Shown: positions 25,325-34,125 of the stretch, in pieces
How the letters are laid out: every line of letters begins with the position of its first letter
Position numbering within the stretch: the first letter of the stretch is position 1
Assembly (NCBI GenBank): GCA_937927975.1
Contig: CALEZT010000094.1
Location: 1-50,646 of the forward strand
DNA length: 50,646 bases
Direction of reading: 5' to 3'
Source of the DNA: an uncultured Phycisphaerales bacterium
GTDB taxonomy: Bacteria; Planctomycetota; Phycisphaerae; Sedimentisphaerales; Anaerobacaceae
Made by a program: the position numbers and the translations under genes
The notes under the pieces: generated by a model
Databases searched by the model: none
Told to the model about the DNA's origin: nothing
Seen by the model: the letters and a program-made list of their open reading frames with translations, nothing else

Positions 25325-27517
25325 ATGGTTAGAATCGTGATCGCGATCCTGTGCGTGCTGGCGTGGGCGAGTTGCCTGCACGCAGCGAAGGATACCGAGT
25401 TCGACCCAACCTTCGAATGCGGATGGGACGGCTACTATCGACCGATGGAGTGGACCCCGGTCGAGGTCGGCATCACCAGCGACCTGAAAGAGCCGTTCGC
25501 AGGAGTCTTCACGTTGGGGGCCCGTCAGGATGGGCTCAACACCATGAACATTTCGCAGCCTTTCGTTCTCATGCCCGGCGTCTCCCATTCGATTTCGCTG
25601 GTGACCAAATTCGCGTTCGGGGCCGCCGAGTGCGAGATGCTGATTCGCGACGATCGTGGGCGGGTTCGTTCGCGGCACACTCGGACCATGTGGGATTTCT
25701 CGCCTCAGAATCGACTGCTTCGCGCGGTACACGATCAGGACATGCTCATCGGGTTGATCGGTCCTGGCCACTTCGGCCTGCTGCGCCTCCCGAAGGAGAC
25801 CGTGTGCACATCCGGTCGGGGGCAGGGCCTGGTCTATGTTGGCTCCATGCGTTTGCAGGCGACGCCGTGGGATTGGACGGGCTTTGTGAGCCTGGATCTG
25901 CTGGTGCTCTGCGATCCGGATTGGTCGCTGCTCAAGCCGCAACAGGTCCGGGCGATCTGCGACTGGATCTCCAATGGCGGCTGTGCGCTGCTGATTCTCG
26001 GACGCCATCCACTACCGCAGGATAGTCCGCTCAAGGCTGCGATCCCCTGGCAGATCGCTGAACCCCGGCAGGTGCAGATCCCATCGGAGACGATGCAGAA
26101 TTGGGGGCTGGACTCTCCGCAGGCGCAGACCGTCACCGGTTGGCCTCTGAGGCCCAAGCCGGACGCCCCCATCGCCGGTCGGATCAAGCAGGGGACGGAG
26201 TCTCTCTTCGGAACAGGGCGGATCGGGTTCGGACGCATCGCAGTGCTGGCCTTCGAACCCAGCCAGCTCAATGACTTGCACGCGCCGCGGGCGGCGGCGT
26301 TCTGGACGAGACTGATCGCCGATTGTCTTGGCGGGGGCTCCCATGTCGTCGGAGGCGCCACGGGATCGCAGACGCAGACCATGATGGCCGAGGCCGGACG
26401 CGGACGCAGCATCATGCTGGCGCCTCTGGCCGATCCGCAATCTGGCGAGGTCTCTCGATCCAATCCCGGTCCTTACGACAACAGGCATCGAATCGGCGTC
26501 GCCCAGAGCGCGGCCAATCGGGTGATGAACTATCTGTTCGAATTGCGGCAGATGCAGCCTCTGAGCATCTGGTGGGTGATCCTGACGCTGACGGCGCTGG
26601 CGGTGCTGTTGGGGCCGTTCGATTACTGGATTCTCAAGCGACTGGACAAGCAGCCCTACACATGGCTGACGAGCACCGCCTGGATCGCGGTTTTCACCGT
26701 CGGCGCATACTATGGGGTGCAGTGGCTTCGCGCCGGCTCGATGGAGCTTCGCGCCGTCACCGTCCTGGACGGCATCGCCGACAGCAACTGCGCATGGGCG
26801 ACCTGCTATGCGGGTGTGTTCGCCCCTCGCAGCGACGAGTACCATCTCGAAGGGCTGACGCCGAACCAGTGGTGGTCGGGCATCGCGCCGATGCAGGAGG
26901 AGATCTGGGCCCAGCAGCGAGAAGTGGGCGTACGCCAGATCTACTGCCGCCAGGCCGATGGCGGCAATCTCCCCACGTCCCTGCCGATCAGCATCTGGAC
27001 GGTGCAGTCCCTGCTGTGCGAGTGGACGCCGAAGGGGATGCCGTTCTCCGCGACCATCACCCGCAAGGAAGGCGACATGACCATCGAGGTCGCCAACGCC
27101 TCGGGAGGCGACATTCGGATGGGATGCGTTCTGTTCGGAGAGAGCTGCGCCGATCTGGGATCGGTTCCGGCCCATACGACGAAGCAGTTCGCCCTTCGGA
27201 CTCGGCCATTCCGGCTGTGGTCGAGGCAGCCGGTGGCCGACTCGAACCGGCGGGCGCCGAACATGTGGCCCGAGGTTCCACTGCCGCGAATGCCCAGCGT
27301 GTTTCACGGCATCGCGGACAACGTCTTCTTCGCCCAGGGGTGCCTGGATCGCACCCTGGGCATGTACTCGTGCCTCGACTCCGAGACCGCGGTGGTCTGC
27401 GTGACGTTCGAGAAGGCCCCGGCGCCGTTCGCCATCAAAGGGCGGCAGTACGACGTGAACCACATCCAATACGCCAGACAGCTCGTGAAGGTCAATGGAG
27501 GGATGGACCATGATTGA
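25325..27517 (+). CDS. Exported membrane protein of unknown function (between BatA and ABC genes)
   Basis: This 730-residue protein has a signal peptide (about 1-20, MVRIVIAILCVLAWASCLHA). A long extracytoplasmic part follows, then two membrane segments near residues 415-435 and 445-465, followed by another soluble part. The start at 25325 is supported by GGGAG at 25313-25317 and the signal peptide. An ATG at 25295 with GAGG in front is an alternative, adding ten residues. The gene overlaps the ABC ATPase gene by 8 bp, so translation is coupled. I do not recognise a named family. Homologues at this place in MoxR/BatA clusters are common in planctomycetes. Confidence 0.75.
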   Translation: MVRIVIAILCVLAWASCLHAAKDTEFDPTFECGWDGYYRPMEWTPVEVGITSDLKEPFAGVFTLGARQDGLNTMNISQPFVLMPGVSHSISLVTKFAFGAAECEMLIRDDRGRVRSRHTRTMWDFSPQNRLLRAVHDQDMLIGLIGPGHFGLLRLPKETVCTSGRGQGLVYVGSMRLQATPWDWTGFVSLDLLVLCDPDWSLLKPQQVRAICDWISNGGCALLILGRHPLPQDSPLKAAIPWQIAEPRQVQIPSETMQNWGLDSPQAQTVTGWPLRPKPDAPIAGRIKQGTESLFGTGRIGFGRIAVLAFEPSQLNDLHAPRAAAFWTRLIADCLGGGSHVVGGATGSQTQTMMAEAGRGRSIMLAPLADPQSGEVSRSNPGPYDNRHRIGVAQSAANRVMNYLFELRQMQPLSIWWVILTLTALAVLLGPFDYWILKRLDKQPYTWLTSTAWIAVFTVGAYYGVQWLRAGSMELRAVTVLDGIADSNCAWATCYAGVFAPRSDEYHLEGLTPNQWWSGIAPMQEEIWAQQREVGVRQIYCRQADGGNLPTSLPISIWTVQSLLCEWTPKGMPFSATITRKEGDMTIEVANASGGDIRMGCVLFGESCADLGSVPAHTTKQFALRTRPFRLWSRQPVADSNRRAPNMWPEVPLPRMPSVFHGIADNVFFAQGCLDRTLGMYSCLDSETAVVCVTFEKAPAPFAIKGRQYDVNHIQYARQLVKVNGGMDHD

Positions 27518-28436
27518 GACCAAGAAGCTGACCAAGAACTTCGGGAACCTCGTGGCGGTGAGCGATCTCGACCTGTACGTCGGGGCCGGGGACATCTTCG
27601 GCTTCATCGGGCCCAACGGCGCCGGAAAGACCACGACCATGCGCATCCTGGTGACGCTGCTGGAGCCCACCAGCGGCGCCGCGTTTATCGACGGCCTGGA
27701 CGTGTCCAAGAAGGGCAAGGACGTCCGTCGGCGGGTGGGGTACATGCCGGACTTCATGGGCGTTTACGACGATCTCAAGGTGTTCGAATACCTCGAGTTC
27801 TTCGCCGCCGCGTTCGGCATCGAGTACAAGAAACGCAAGGCGATCGTCGACGGCGTGCTGGAGCTGACCGACCTGGTCTCCAAGCGGGCCGCGCCGGTCG
27901 ACAGCCTGTCTCGCGGCATGCAGCAGCGACTGGGTCTGGCCCGCGTGCTGATCCACGACCCGAAGGTCCTGGTCCTCGATGAGCCCGCCAGCGGTCTGGA
28001 CCCGCGGGCGCGCATCGAGATGCGAGAGCTGCTCCGCGAGCTCAAGCGAATGGGCAAGACGATCATGATCTCCAGCCACATCCTCAGCGAACTGGAGGAA
28101 ATCTGCGACCGCATCGGGATCATCGAGCACGGGCAGTTCGTCTTCAGCGGAACCATCGAGGAGATCCGTCCCCGGCTGGGCATTCAGAGCAAGGTTCGCG
28201 TCAAGGTGGTCGGCGATCCGGGCCGCGCGATGGAACTGCTCTCGGCTCTGCCGCAGGTGCAGAAGGTCGAGCCGGTGAACGACCACCTCTCGGTCACGTT
28301 CTGCGAAGGCCAGAACGCCGACGGGATCATCGCCCGCACGCTCGTCAACGCCGGCGTAGACCTGGTCTACCTGCACCCCGAGCAGCTCAAGCTCGACGAG
28401 GCGTTCCTGCAATTGACCAAGGGAATCGTCCATTGA
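27510..28436 (+). CDS. ABC transporter ATP-binding protein (ABC-2 exporter type)
   Basis: This 308-residue ATPase has Walker A GPNGAGKT (34-41), the signature LSRGMQQRL (133-141, a common variant of LSGGQ in ABC-2 exporters) and Walker B ending in D157-E158, followed by the D-loop SGLDP. A C-terminal domain of about 80 residues extends past the core, as in the drug/polysaccharide or Gld-type exporters. ATG 27510 is chosen because GGAGGG (27497-27502) sits 7 nt before it. An upstream ATG at 27495 lacks this. It overlaps the previous gene and is followed by two permease genes, so the exporter is complete in this window. Substrate unknown. Confidence 0.93.
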   Translation: MIETKKLTKNFGNLVAVSDLDLYVGAGDIFGFIGPNGAGKTTTMRILVTLLEPTSGAAFIDGLDVSKKGKDVRRRVGYMPDFMGVYDDLKVFEYLEFFAAAFGIEYKKRKAIVDGVLELTDLVSKRAAPVDSLSRGMQQRLGLARVLIHDPKVLVLDEPASGLDPRARIEMRELLRELKRMGKTIMISSHILSELEEICDRIGIIEHGQFVFSGTIEEIRPRLGIQSKVRVKVVGDPGRAMELLSALPQVQKVEPVNDHLSVTFCEGQNADGIIARTLVNAGVDLVYLHPEQLKLDEAFLQLTKGIVH

Positions 28437-28467
28437 TTGATGGTGGATTATGGATGATTGATAATTG
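28433..28467 (+). repeat. AT-rich ATTGAT/GGATTATGG repeat between ABC genes
   Basis: An AT-rich patch with ATTGAT three times and overlapping GGATTATGGATGATT elements fills the gap between the ATPase stop and the first permease. Its composition contrasts strongly with the GC-rich surroundings. Confidence 0.5.
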
Positions 28468-28500
28468 GCGTCGCACGCGTCCGATCGCGCATCCCAGATC

Positions 28501-29205
28501 ATGGAAGCAGCACTGACAACCAATCTGCTAAGGCACCTCAGCCCATTGCGGCTGGCCGGCCCCATCTTCGACAAGGAACTGCGGGTGGCCAGCCGGCGGC
28601 GTCGGGGCTACGCGCTGCGATGCGTGTACGTCCTGTTCCTGATGGTCTTCATCGCGGCGATCTGGATTCCCACTGTGAAAGTCCGTTCGGGCGTGACATC
28701 CCGCGCCCAGATGGAGACCGCCGCCAAGACGATCACCCTGTGCATCGTGTGGTTCCAGTTCTTCGCAGCCCAGTTGGTGGCCATCGCCATGCTGAGCACC
28801 GCGATCAGCGACGAGGTGTACAGCCGGACGCTGGCCGCGCTCCTGACGACCCCCTTGAGCGACCGGCAGGTCGTGCTCAACAAGTTCAGCAGCCGGCTGG
28901 TGCAGGTGCTTCTCCTCGTGGCGACGAGCCTGCCCTTGCTGGCGGTGTTGATCGATGGCGTTCTGAACGCACGATGGGACGGAGGGGCCTCGGTGGCTTT
29001 CGCGATGGTTCCCTTCGGGCAGGCTTTGGCCATGGTGATGACGACGCTCGATGGTTGCGTCACGGACGTGTGGTGGTTTGGAAACCGCTTGAACGCTTCC
29101 GAGATCGCGGTGCTGATGCTGGCGGCCATGGCAGGGTACGCGCTGGCGTCGCTCGGTTTCGCCTGGCGGGCGGTGCGCGGGTTCCGGCGAAGGGTGCTCG
29201 ATTGA
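28501..29205 (+). CDS. ABC-2 type permease, short paralogue
   Basis: This 234-residue membrane protein begins with LAGPIFDKELRVASRRRRGY, nearly identical to the start of the next gene's product. It has about five hydrophobic segments. Compared with its 616-residue neighbour it lacks about 70 residues in the middle (after L-P-L-L-A-V-L-I) and the whole C-terminal half. ATG 28501 is preferred over upstream in-frame starts because it gives the conserved N terminus. Both ends read without frameshift, so the protein is probably functional, but it may be a shrunken copy. It lies between the ATPase and the large permease. Confidence 0.8.
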   Translation: MEAALTTNLLRHLSPLRLAGPIFDKELRVASRRRRGYALRCVYVLFLMVFIAAIWIPTVKVRSGVTSRAQMETAAKTITLCIVWFQFFAAQLVAIAMLSTAISDEVYSRTLAALLTTPLSDRQVVLNKFSSRLVQVLLLVATSLPLLAVLIDGVLNARWDGGASVAFAMVPFGQALAMVMTTLDGCVTDVWWFGNRLNASEIAVLMLAAMAGYALASLGFAWRAVRGFRRRVLD

Positions 29206-29232
29206 CGTTGCCCACGCGGCGGGAGACGACGA

Positions 29233-31083
29233 ATGACTGCTCAGATCGAAAGGATAACGCCGATGGTTCTGGATCCGACGTGGCTGGCGGGGCCCATCTT
29301 CGACAAGGAACTGCGGGTCTCGAGCCGGCGGCGCAGGAACTACTCGCTGCGATTCTTCTACATCGCGATCCTCGCGTTCTTCGTGGTCGTGGTCTGGATG
29401 AGCCGGGTGGACGTCCAAGGCAATGCGACCGTCCAGCAATCCCGCATGGCCGAGGCGGGCAAGGCGATCGTGCGGACGGTGGTGCTGTTCCAGTTCGTGG
29501 CCACCCAGATTCTGGCGGTGGTCTTGCTGTGCAACGCGATCAGCGACGAGATCTACCACCGCACGCTGGGCCTCCTGATGACCACGCCGATCAACAGCTT
29601 TCAGATCGTGATGGGCAAGCTGCTCAGCCGCTTGCTGCAACTGGTCCAGTTGCTGGCGATCACGTTTCCGATCCTGGCGATCGTCCGCGTTCTGGGCGGC
29701 GTCTCGTGGGGGTACTTGCTGTCGAGTCTCTGCATCACGCTCACGGCGGCGATCTTCGCGGGCTCGGTGAGCCTGCTGCTGTCGATCAACAATCGACGTT
29801 CCTATGTGGTGATCTTGCAGACTCTGTTCCTGCTGGCCAGCTTCTACTTCATCGTGCCCATGGTCATCGGGGCTCTGTGGGGAAGAGGGATGACAGGCGT
29901 GTCCATGAGTTCTCTCGTGCTCAGAGGGACGCCTCTGGCCGCGGTGCTCTTCCACTTCAATCCGGTCGCGGGCATCTCGATCACCACGACGAACATGCTC
30001 TCGCCCATCGGCTTGCCGGTGCCGTACTTCTGGCCTCTTCAGTGTGCGGTGATCCTGGGCCTGGCGGTCCTGGTTCTGATTGTCGCCACGGCGGTGGTGC
30101 GGAAGGTCGCGCTGCGGCAGGCCACCGGACAACTTGAACCATGGTCCAAGCTCCGCCGGGCAAGGCGCAGAGCAATCGCTGCCACCGGCGTTCACACGGA
30201 AGACAGTCCGCAGGGCGTCGTCAAGCGGGTTCTGGGGCCGCCGGTCATCTGGCGCGAGTTGCGGGCGCCCTTCATCCAGGGCGTGGACAACCGCAATAAC
30301 TACATCGGCCTGGCGATCACCATAGGAACGCTGCTCTTCACCTACCTGAGTTGGGCCCGCGCCAAGTACCTCGACGAGAGTTTCGTGCATACGTCGTATG
30401 TGATGCTCTTCGGCTTCCTGGGCACCGTTGTCAACGTGGTCTTTGCGACGACGAGAATCACGTCGGAGAAAGAGTCCCAATCCTGGCTGCTCCTGCTGGC
30501 GACGCCCTTGAGCAACACGGAGATCCTGCTGGGCAAGGCCGTCTCCGCGGTCCGGCGGTGCGTGCCTCTCTGGGGACTGCTGGCCGGACACGTGATCCTG
30601 TTCATTCTGGTCGGGTACATCCATTGGGTTTCCGTGGTTCACTTGGCCATGGTGGTCGCTTGGGTTACGTGCTTCGTCACCGGCTCGGGTCTATACTTTG
30701 GCACTCGTTTCAAGCGGACGACCTCGGCCGTCGTGGCGGGTTTCGCGTTGATCCTGGGACTCTGGGCAGTCGGCCCGATTCTGGCCGGGCTGATGTCGGC
30801 GGCTATGCCGCAGAGCCGTTTGCCGGGGGTATACCTGTGGACCCATCCCGCGGTGCAGGCACACGTTATCATGGAAGCCACGGGAGGCCGGCAAAACGCA
30901 GACCTTCCATGGCACAAAGTGTACTACGACAGCGCGCACCTTGTCTATCATCCGGAGCAGGCGTCTCTCTATTTCGGCCGAACCACGCAGATACTGGCCC
31001 TCGTCTCGGCCCTGTATATTTTGGCCGGGGTGTTTTTCTTCCTGCGGGCGAAACGCCGTTTGCGGCACAGTGTCTTCGCGTGA
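29233..31083 (+). CDS. ABC-2 type permease, long two-part form
   Basis: This 616-residue protein contains two ABC-2 permease-like units of about six membrane segments each: residues about 15-300 and 335-610, joined by a basic linker. A GPIFDKELRVSSRRRR coupling-helix motif precedes the first unit, and VIWRELRAPF does the same for the second. It would therefore supply both halves of the membrane channel alone, with the shorter permease next door perhaps forming a variant complex. It is the last gene of the block. The convergent GH127 gene follows across a 12-bp inverted repeat. Confidence 0.88.
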   Translation: MTAQIERITPMVLDPTWLAGPIFDKELRVSSRRRRNYSLRFFYIAILAFFVVVVWMSRVDVQGNATVQQSRMAEAGKAIVRTVVLFQFVATQILAVVLLCNAISDEIYHRTLGLLMTTPINSFQIVMGKLLSRLLQLVQLLAITFPILAIVRVLGGVSWGYLLSSLCITLTAAIFAGSVSLLLSINNRRSYVVILQTLFLLASFYFIVPMVIGALWGRGMTGVSMSSLVLRGTPLAAVLFHFNPVAGISITTTNMLSPIGLPVPYFWPLQCAVILGLAVLVLIVATAVVRKVALRQATGQLEPWSKLRRARRRAIAATGVHTEDSPQGVVKRVLGPPVIWRELRAPFIQGVDNRNNYIGLAITIGTLLFTYLSWARAKYLDESFVHTSYVMLFGFLGTVVNVVFATTRITSEKESQSWLLLLATPLSNTEILLGKAVSAVRRCVPLWGLLAGHVILFILVGYIHWVSVVHLAMVVAWVTCFVTGSGLYFGTRFKRTTSAVVAGFALILGLWAVGPILAGLMSAAMPQSRLPGVYLWTHPAVQAHVIMEATGGRQNADLPWHKVYYDSAHLVYHPEQASLYFGRTTQILALVSALYILAGVFFFLRAKRRLRHSVFA

Positions 31084-31105
31084 CGCAAGGCTTGTTCCGA
31101 AAACG

Positions 31106-31154
31106 CAGAGGCGGGAACCGGACGGACCCCAGGGCCCGCGGATTCCCGCCTCTG
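31106..31154 (-). terminator. 12-bp inverted repeat between convergent operons
   Basis: The arms 31106-31117 and 31143-31154 are exact reverse complements (CAGAGGCGGGAA) around a 25-nt loop. In the minus direction the stem is followed by CGTTTTC, so it best serves the GH127 operon. The plus side has no T-run. Confidence 0.7.
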
Positions 31155-31186
31155 TCGAAGTCATCGATCGATGAGTCTCGGCCGGC

Positions 31187-33928
31187 TTACTGATCCTTCA
31201 TCCAGACCGAGGAGTTGAGTCCACGTCGCGGCCGGTTACGGGGGCTGCCATCCGTGTTCGCCGGGTTCTCCGGCGGGGCGATCCGATTGTCGCGGGCGTA
31301 GTAGGGGATCGCGGTCAAGGGCGAGCCGTCGGCCCAGGAGCCTTTGATGACGGTCAGGCCGCCCAGGAGGTCGCCCTTCCACTCGGTGGTCAGCGGGGCG
31401 TTGGGCGGGAGGACCTTGCCCAGTTCCTGGTCGGCGGCTTCGACGCAGTAGATCAGGGGACCATATCTCAGGGCAACCTGTCCCTTTGTGGCCGCGATCT
31501 TGTCGCTGCCCTTGACCCGCTGGATCGTCATGGGAAGCACCAGTTCGATTTTGTCGCCCACCTTCCACTTGCGATCGATCACGGCGTAGCCTTTCTGGAT
31601 CTTGGGCTTGATCTTCTTGCCGTTGACCGACAGGGAGGTGATTCCGTTGGAGGCCGGCGCGCTGCTGTAGAGATCGCTGACGCTGCGGTCGGGCACGCGG
31701 ATGCGGATCTTGAACTTGGCGGTCTTGGCGGGGTTGACGGTGATCGCGACGTCGCCGCTCCAGGGGTAGTCGGTCTTCTGGACCATCTGGACGTCGGTGC
31801 CTGCCACCTTTTCTACGTTGACCGTACTGCCGATGAACAGGTTCACGCAGAGCCCGTCGTCGCTCTTGACGTAGGTCCAGGTGGGAACCATCAGCAGCGT
31901 GCGCGGAATGTTGCCCACGCAGCAGGGGCAGTTGTGCCACGGATACCGAGGGCCTCGAGAATCCAGCGGATTCTGATAGTAGAAGTTCCTCGCCTCCAGA
32001 TCGACTGAGCCCAGCAGGGCGTTGTACATCGACTCCTCATAGAGGTCCGCGTACTTGGCGTCGTGGTAGGCGATGTTCATCTTGTGCTGGAAGAAGATCA
32101 GGCCGCAGGTGGAGCAGGATTCGCAGTAGGCGTCGTGCCGGAGGGAGTAGTCGGGTCCGAAGCCTTCGGAGGTCTCGCCGCTGCCGATGCCGCCGGTGAC
32201 GTAGTACTTTCGGTTGACCATGCTCTCGTAGAGACTCATCACGGCGCTCTGGTAATCCGGATCGTGGGTCTCGGCCGCCACGTCCGACATGGCCGAGTAG
32301 CTGTAGGCGGCGCGGACCGCGTGGCCCACCGCTTCGTACTGCTGCTGCACCGGCACGTGGCTCTGGTCGTACTCCTCGCCGTCCCGGCGGCAATCGAGCA
32401 GGAACTTGGCGAGCTGGATATAGCTGTCGCCATGGCTCTTGGGGCCTTCCATGTCGTTGACGAATCGGCCGAAACGGACGAGCGCCTGCTCCATTTCCTG
32501 GTGGCCGTCGTACCAGTCCTTCTTGCCGGGCCCGATGTTGGCCACCCAGCAGTCGCAGAGCTTCTTGGCGGCGTCGTAGAGGCGTTTGTCGGCGCCGTTG
32601 GTCAGCGTGTAATGATTGATCGCCGACTCGATGAAGTACCCTGCGACATAACCCTCATGCTCGCTTCGCAGGCGGGCGCTCCACCGCTCGGGCGTGTTCC
32701 GCTCGCCTCGTGTGCCCAACGTGTAGCGGGTCTGAAGGTAGCCATCGGGCTCCTGGGCGGCCAGGATCTTGGGAATCCAGTCTTCCAAGGTCGCCTTCAT
32801 GCTCTCCTGGGCCTTGATGATCTCGGAATCGCCCTGGGGATCGACCATCAACGCGATGCAGATCGATTCGACCGTCTGGTGGACCCAGGCGTTGGAGAAT
32901 GAATACCCGATGTGGGGTTTGGCGGGCTCGCCTCGGAGTTTCTTGGCGGCTTCGATGAAGTTGTTCATGCCGCCCTCGCGAAGGTTCGGATCGTTGTTCT
33001 TCTCGATGCAGTGCGGAATCCAGTTGACGATCAGGGCTTTGGCCCTGTGGTTCCACAGCGGGTTGTCGATCGTGTACTTCTTCGTGTAGACCACGTCAAG
33101 CCGGTCTTTGGGAGGCGCCGCAAACGCCTTGACCGCCACCGTGGACGACGCGCTCAGCGAATCCTTGCCGGCGGTCAGTTTCAGGACGTACTCACCGGGG
33201 GCCGAGAAGGTCGCGGTGGTCACGGGGGCGTCGGCTTTCTCGAAGGCGACTTTGCCTGGGCCGGACTGCTTGGTCCAGGAGACAGGCACGGGAACGCGGG
33301 TCTTGAGGGTCTTGACCTCGCCGGTCAGGTAGGTCTTGCCGCCGACCACGACTGAGCGATCAATGTCCGCGGTCACCGTGGGCGGGAACTCAGGCGATTT
33401 GCCCGAGTCGTAGACCTTCCACTCCAGGATGCCGGTGGAGAACTCGCCGTCGGAGTCGATCTCCAGCTTGAGCTTGGACGTGGTGACCTCGTCGAAGGTC
33501 GTGGTGTTATACTGATTCTCGGCGACGCCCAGGCCGGAGGCGTTCTTGACCGGGACGAAGGCATTGCCGTCCCAGTACAGGAGCCGGCTGGCCTTGGGAG
33601 CGTGCACGCCGCGGCCGTCGGCCCACCAGTAGACGTCGATCTTCGCGGTGCTGATCGGTTGGCTCCATTCGTATTGGACCCACTGGGTGCCTCGCATGGG
33701 CCAGTTGCCGTATGAGGCAGGGCGATTGTAGCGCGAACTGCGAGGTTCGACGCCGTCATTGAGCGCGCTGTTCCTCGTGTCGCCGGAGACATACGAACTG
33801 GTGGGCGTCGCCACGGCGGCGAGATTCACGCCCGATTGATCGGTCTGTGCGAAAGCTGCGCCGCACAGTCCCGCGACGACAATGAATATCAGCGAAATCG
33901 TGCCATAGAGCAGGTGGTGTCTTTTCAC
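31187..33928 (-). CDS. Secreted GH127-like (DUF1680) beta-L-arabinofuranosidase
   Basis: This 913-residue protein has a Sec signal peptide (1-27), an F5/8-type carbohydrate-binding-like domain (about 30-175), an Ig-like domain (about 180-275) and a GH127 catalytic part (about 280-900). GH127 enzymes use a zinc-bound cysteine as nucleophile. The expected Glu-x-Cys (E603, C605 in AYCESC) and paired Cys669-Cys670 in CPCC are present, which argues for an active enzyme. The family's known member releases beta-L-arabinofuranose, but DUF1680 is broad. The start is GTG, with AAAGGAAA about 9 nt upstream. It is the last gene of the minus-strand locus, 197 bp after the propeller-like gene. Confidence 0.88.
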   Translation of the reverse strand: MKRHHLLYGTISLIFIVVAGLCGAAFAQTDQSGVNLAAVATPTSSYVSGDTRNSALNDGVEPRSSRYNRPASYGNWPMRGTQWVQYEWSQPISTAKIDVYWWADGRGVHAPKASRLLYWDGNAFVPVKNASGLGVAENQYNTTTFDEVTTSKLKLEIDSDGEFSTGILEWKVYDSGKSPEFPPTVTADIDRSVVVGGKTYLTGEVKTLKTRVPVPVSWTKQSGPGKVAFEKADAPVTTATFSAPGEYVLKLTAGKDSLSASSTVAVKAFAAPPKDRLDVVYTKKYTIDNPLWNHRAKALIVNWIPHCIEKNNDPNLREGGMNNFIEAAKKLRGEPAKPHIGYSFSNAWVHQTVESICIALMVDPQGDSEIIKAQESMKATLEDWIPKILAAQEPDGYLQTRYTLGTRGERNTPERWSARLRSEHEGYVAGYFIESAINHYTLTNGADKRLYDAAKKLCDCWVANIGPGKKDWYDGHQEMEQALVRFGRFVNDMEGPKSHGDSYIQLAKFLLDCRRDGEEYDQSHVPVQQQYEAVGHAVRAAYSYSAMSDVAAETHDPDYQSAVMSLYESMVNRKYYVTGGIGSGETSEGFGPDYSLRHDAYCESCSTCGLIFFQHKMNIAYHDAKYADLYEESMYNALLGSVDLEARNFYYQNPLDSRGPRYPWHNCPCCVGNIPRTLLMVPTWTYVKSDDGLCVNLFIGSTVNVEKVAGTDVQMVQKTDYPWSGDVAITVNPAKTAKFKIRIRVPDRSVSDLYSSAPASNGITSLSVNGKKIKPKIQKGYAVIDRKWKVGDKIELVLPMTIQRVKGSDKIAATKGQVALRYGPLIYCVEAADQELGKVLPPNAPLTTEWKGDLLGGLTVIKGSWADGSPLTAIPYYARDNRIAPPENPANTDGSPRNRPRRGLNSSVWMKDQ

Positions 33929-34125
33929 GGCTTGTTTCCTTTCGATATAGGGTGATAATCCTCGATAAGACCTGCAAGGACCGGTCGCAGCTTACGCCGA
34001 ACGCGCGGGCCTGTCCACGAGAAACGGGTTCTTCGGCCCCTGTGCGACGCAAAATGGCGACTTTCGTGAGCGTCGGTTGTTTTCCTGGTGCAGGGGCGCT
34101 TGAACCGCCGCCTTTCGGACAGGGT

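Noticed and set aside
28458..30137. 559-codon frame across the permease genes
   Set aside because: It overlaps the permease frame in another phase and its product is rich in Arg, Gly and Asp without membrane segments.
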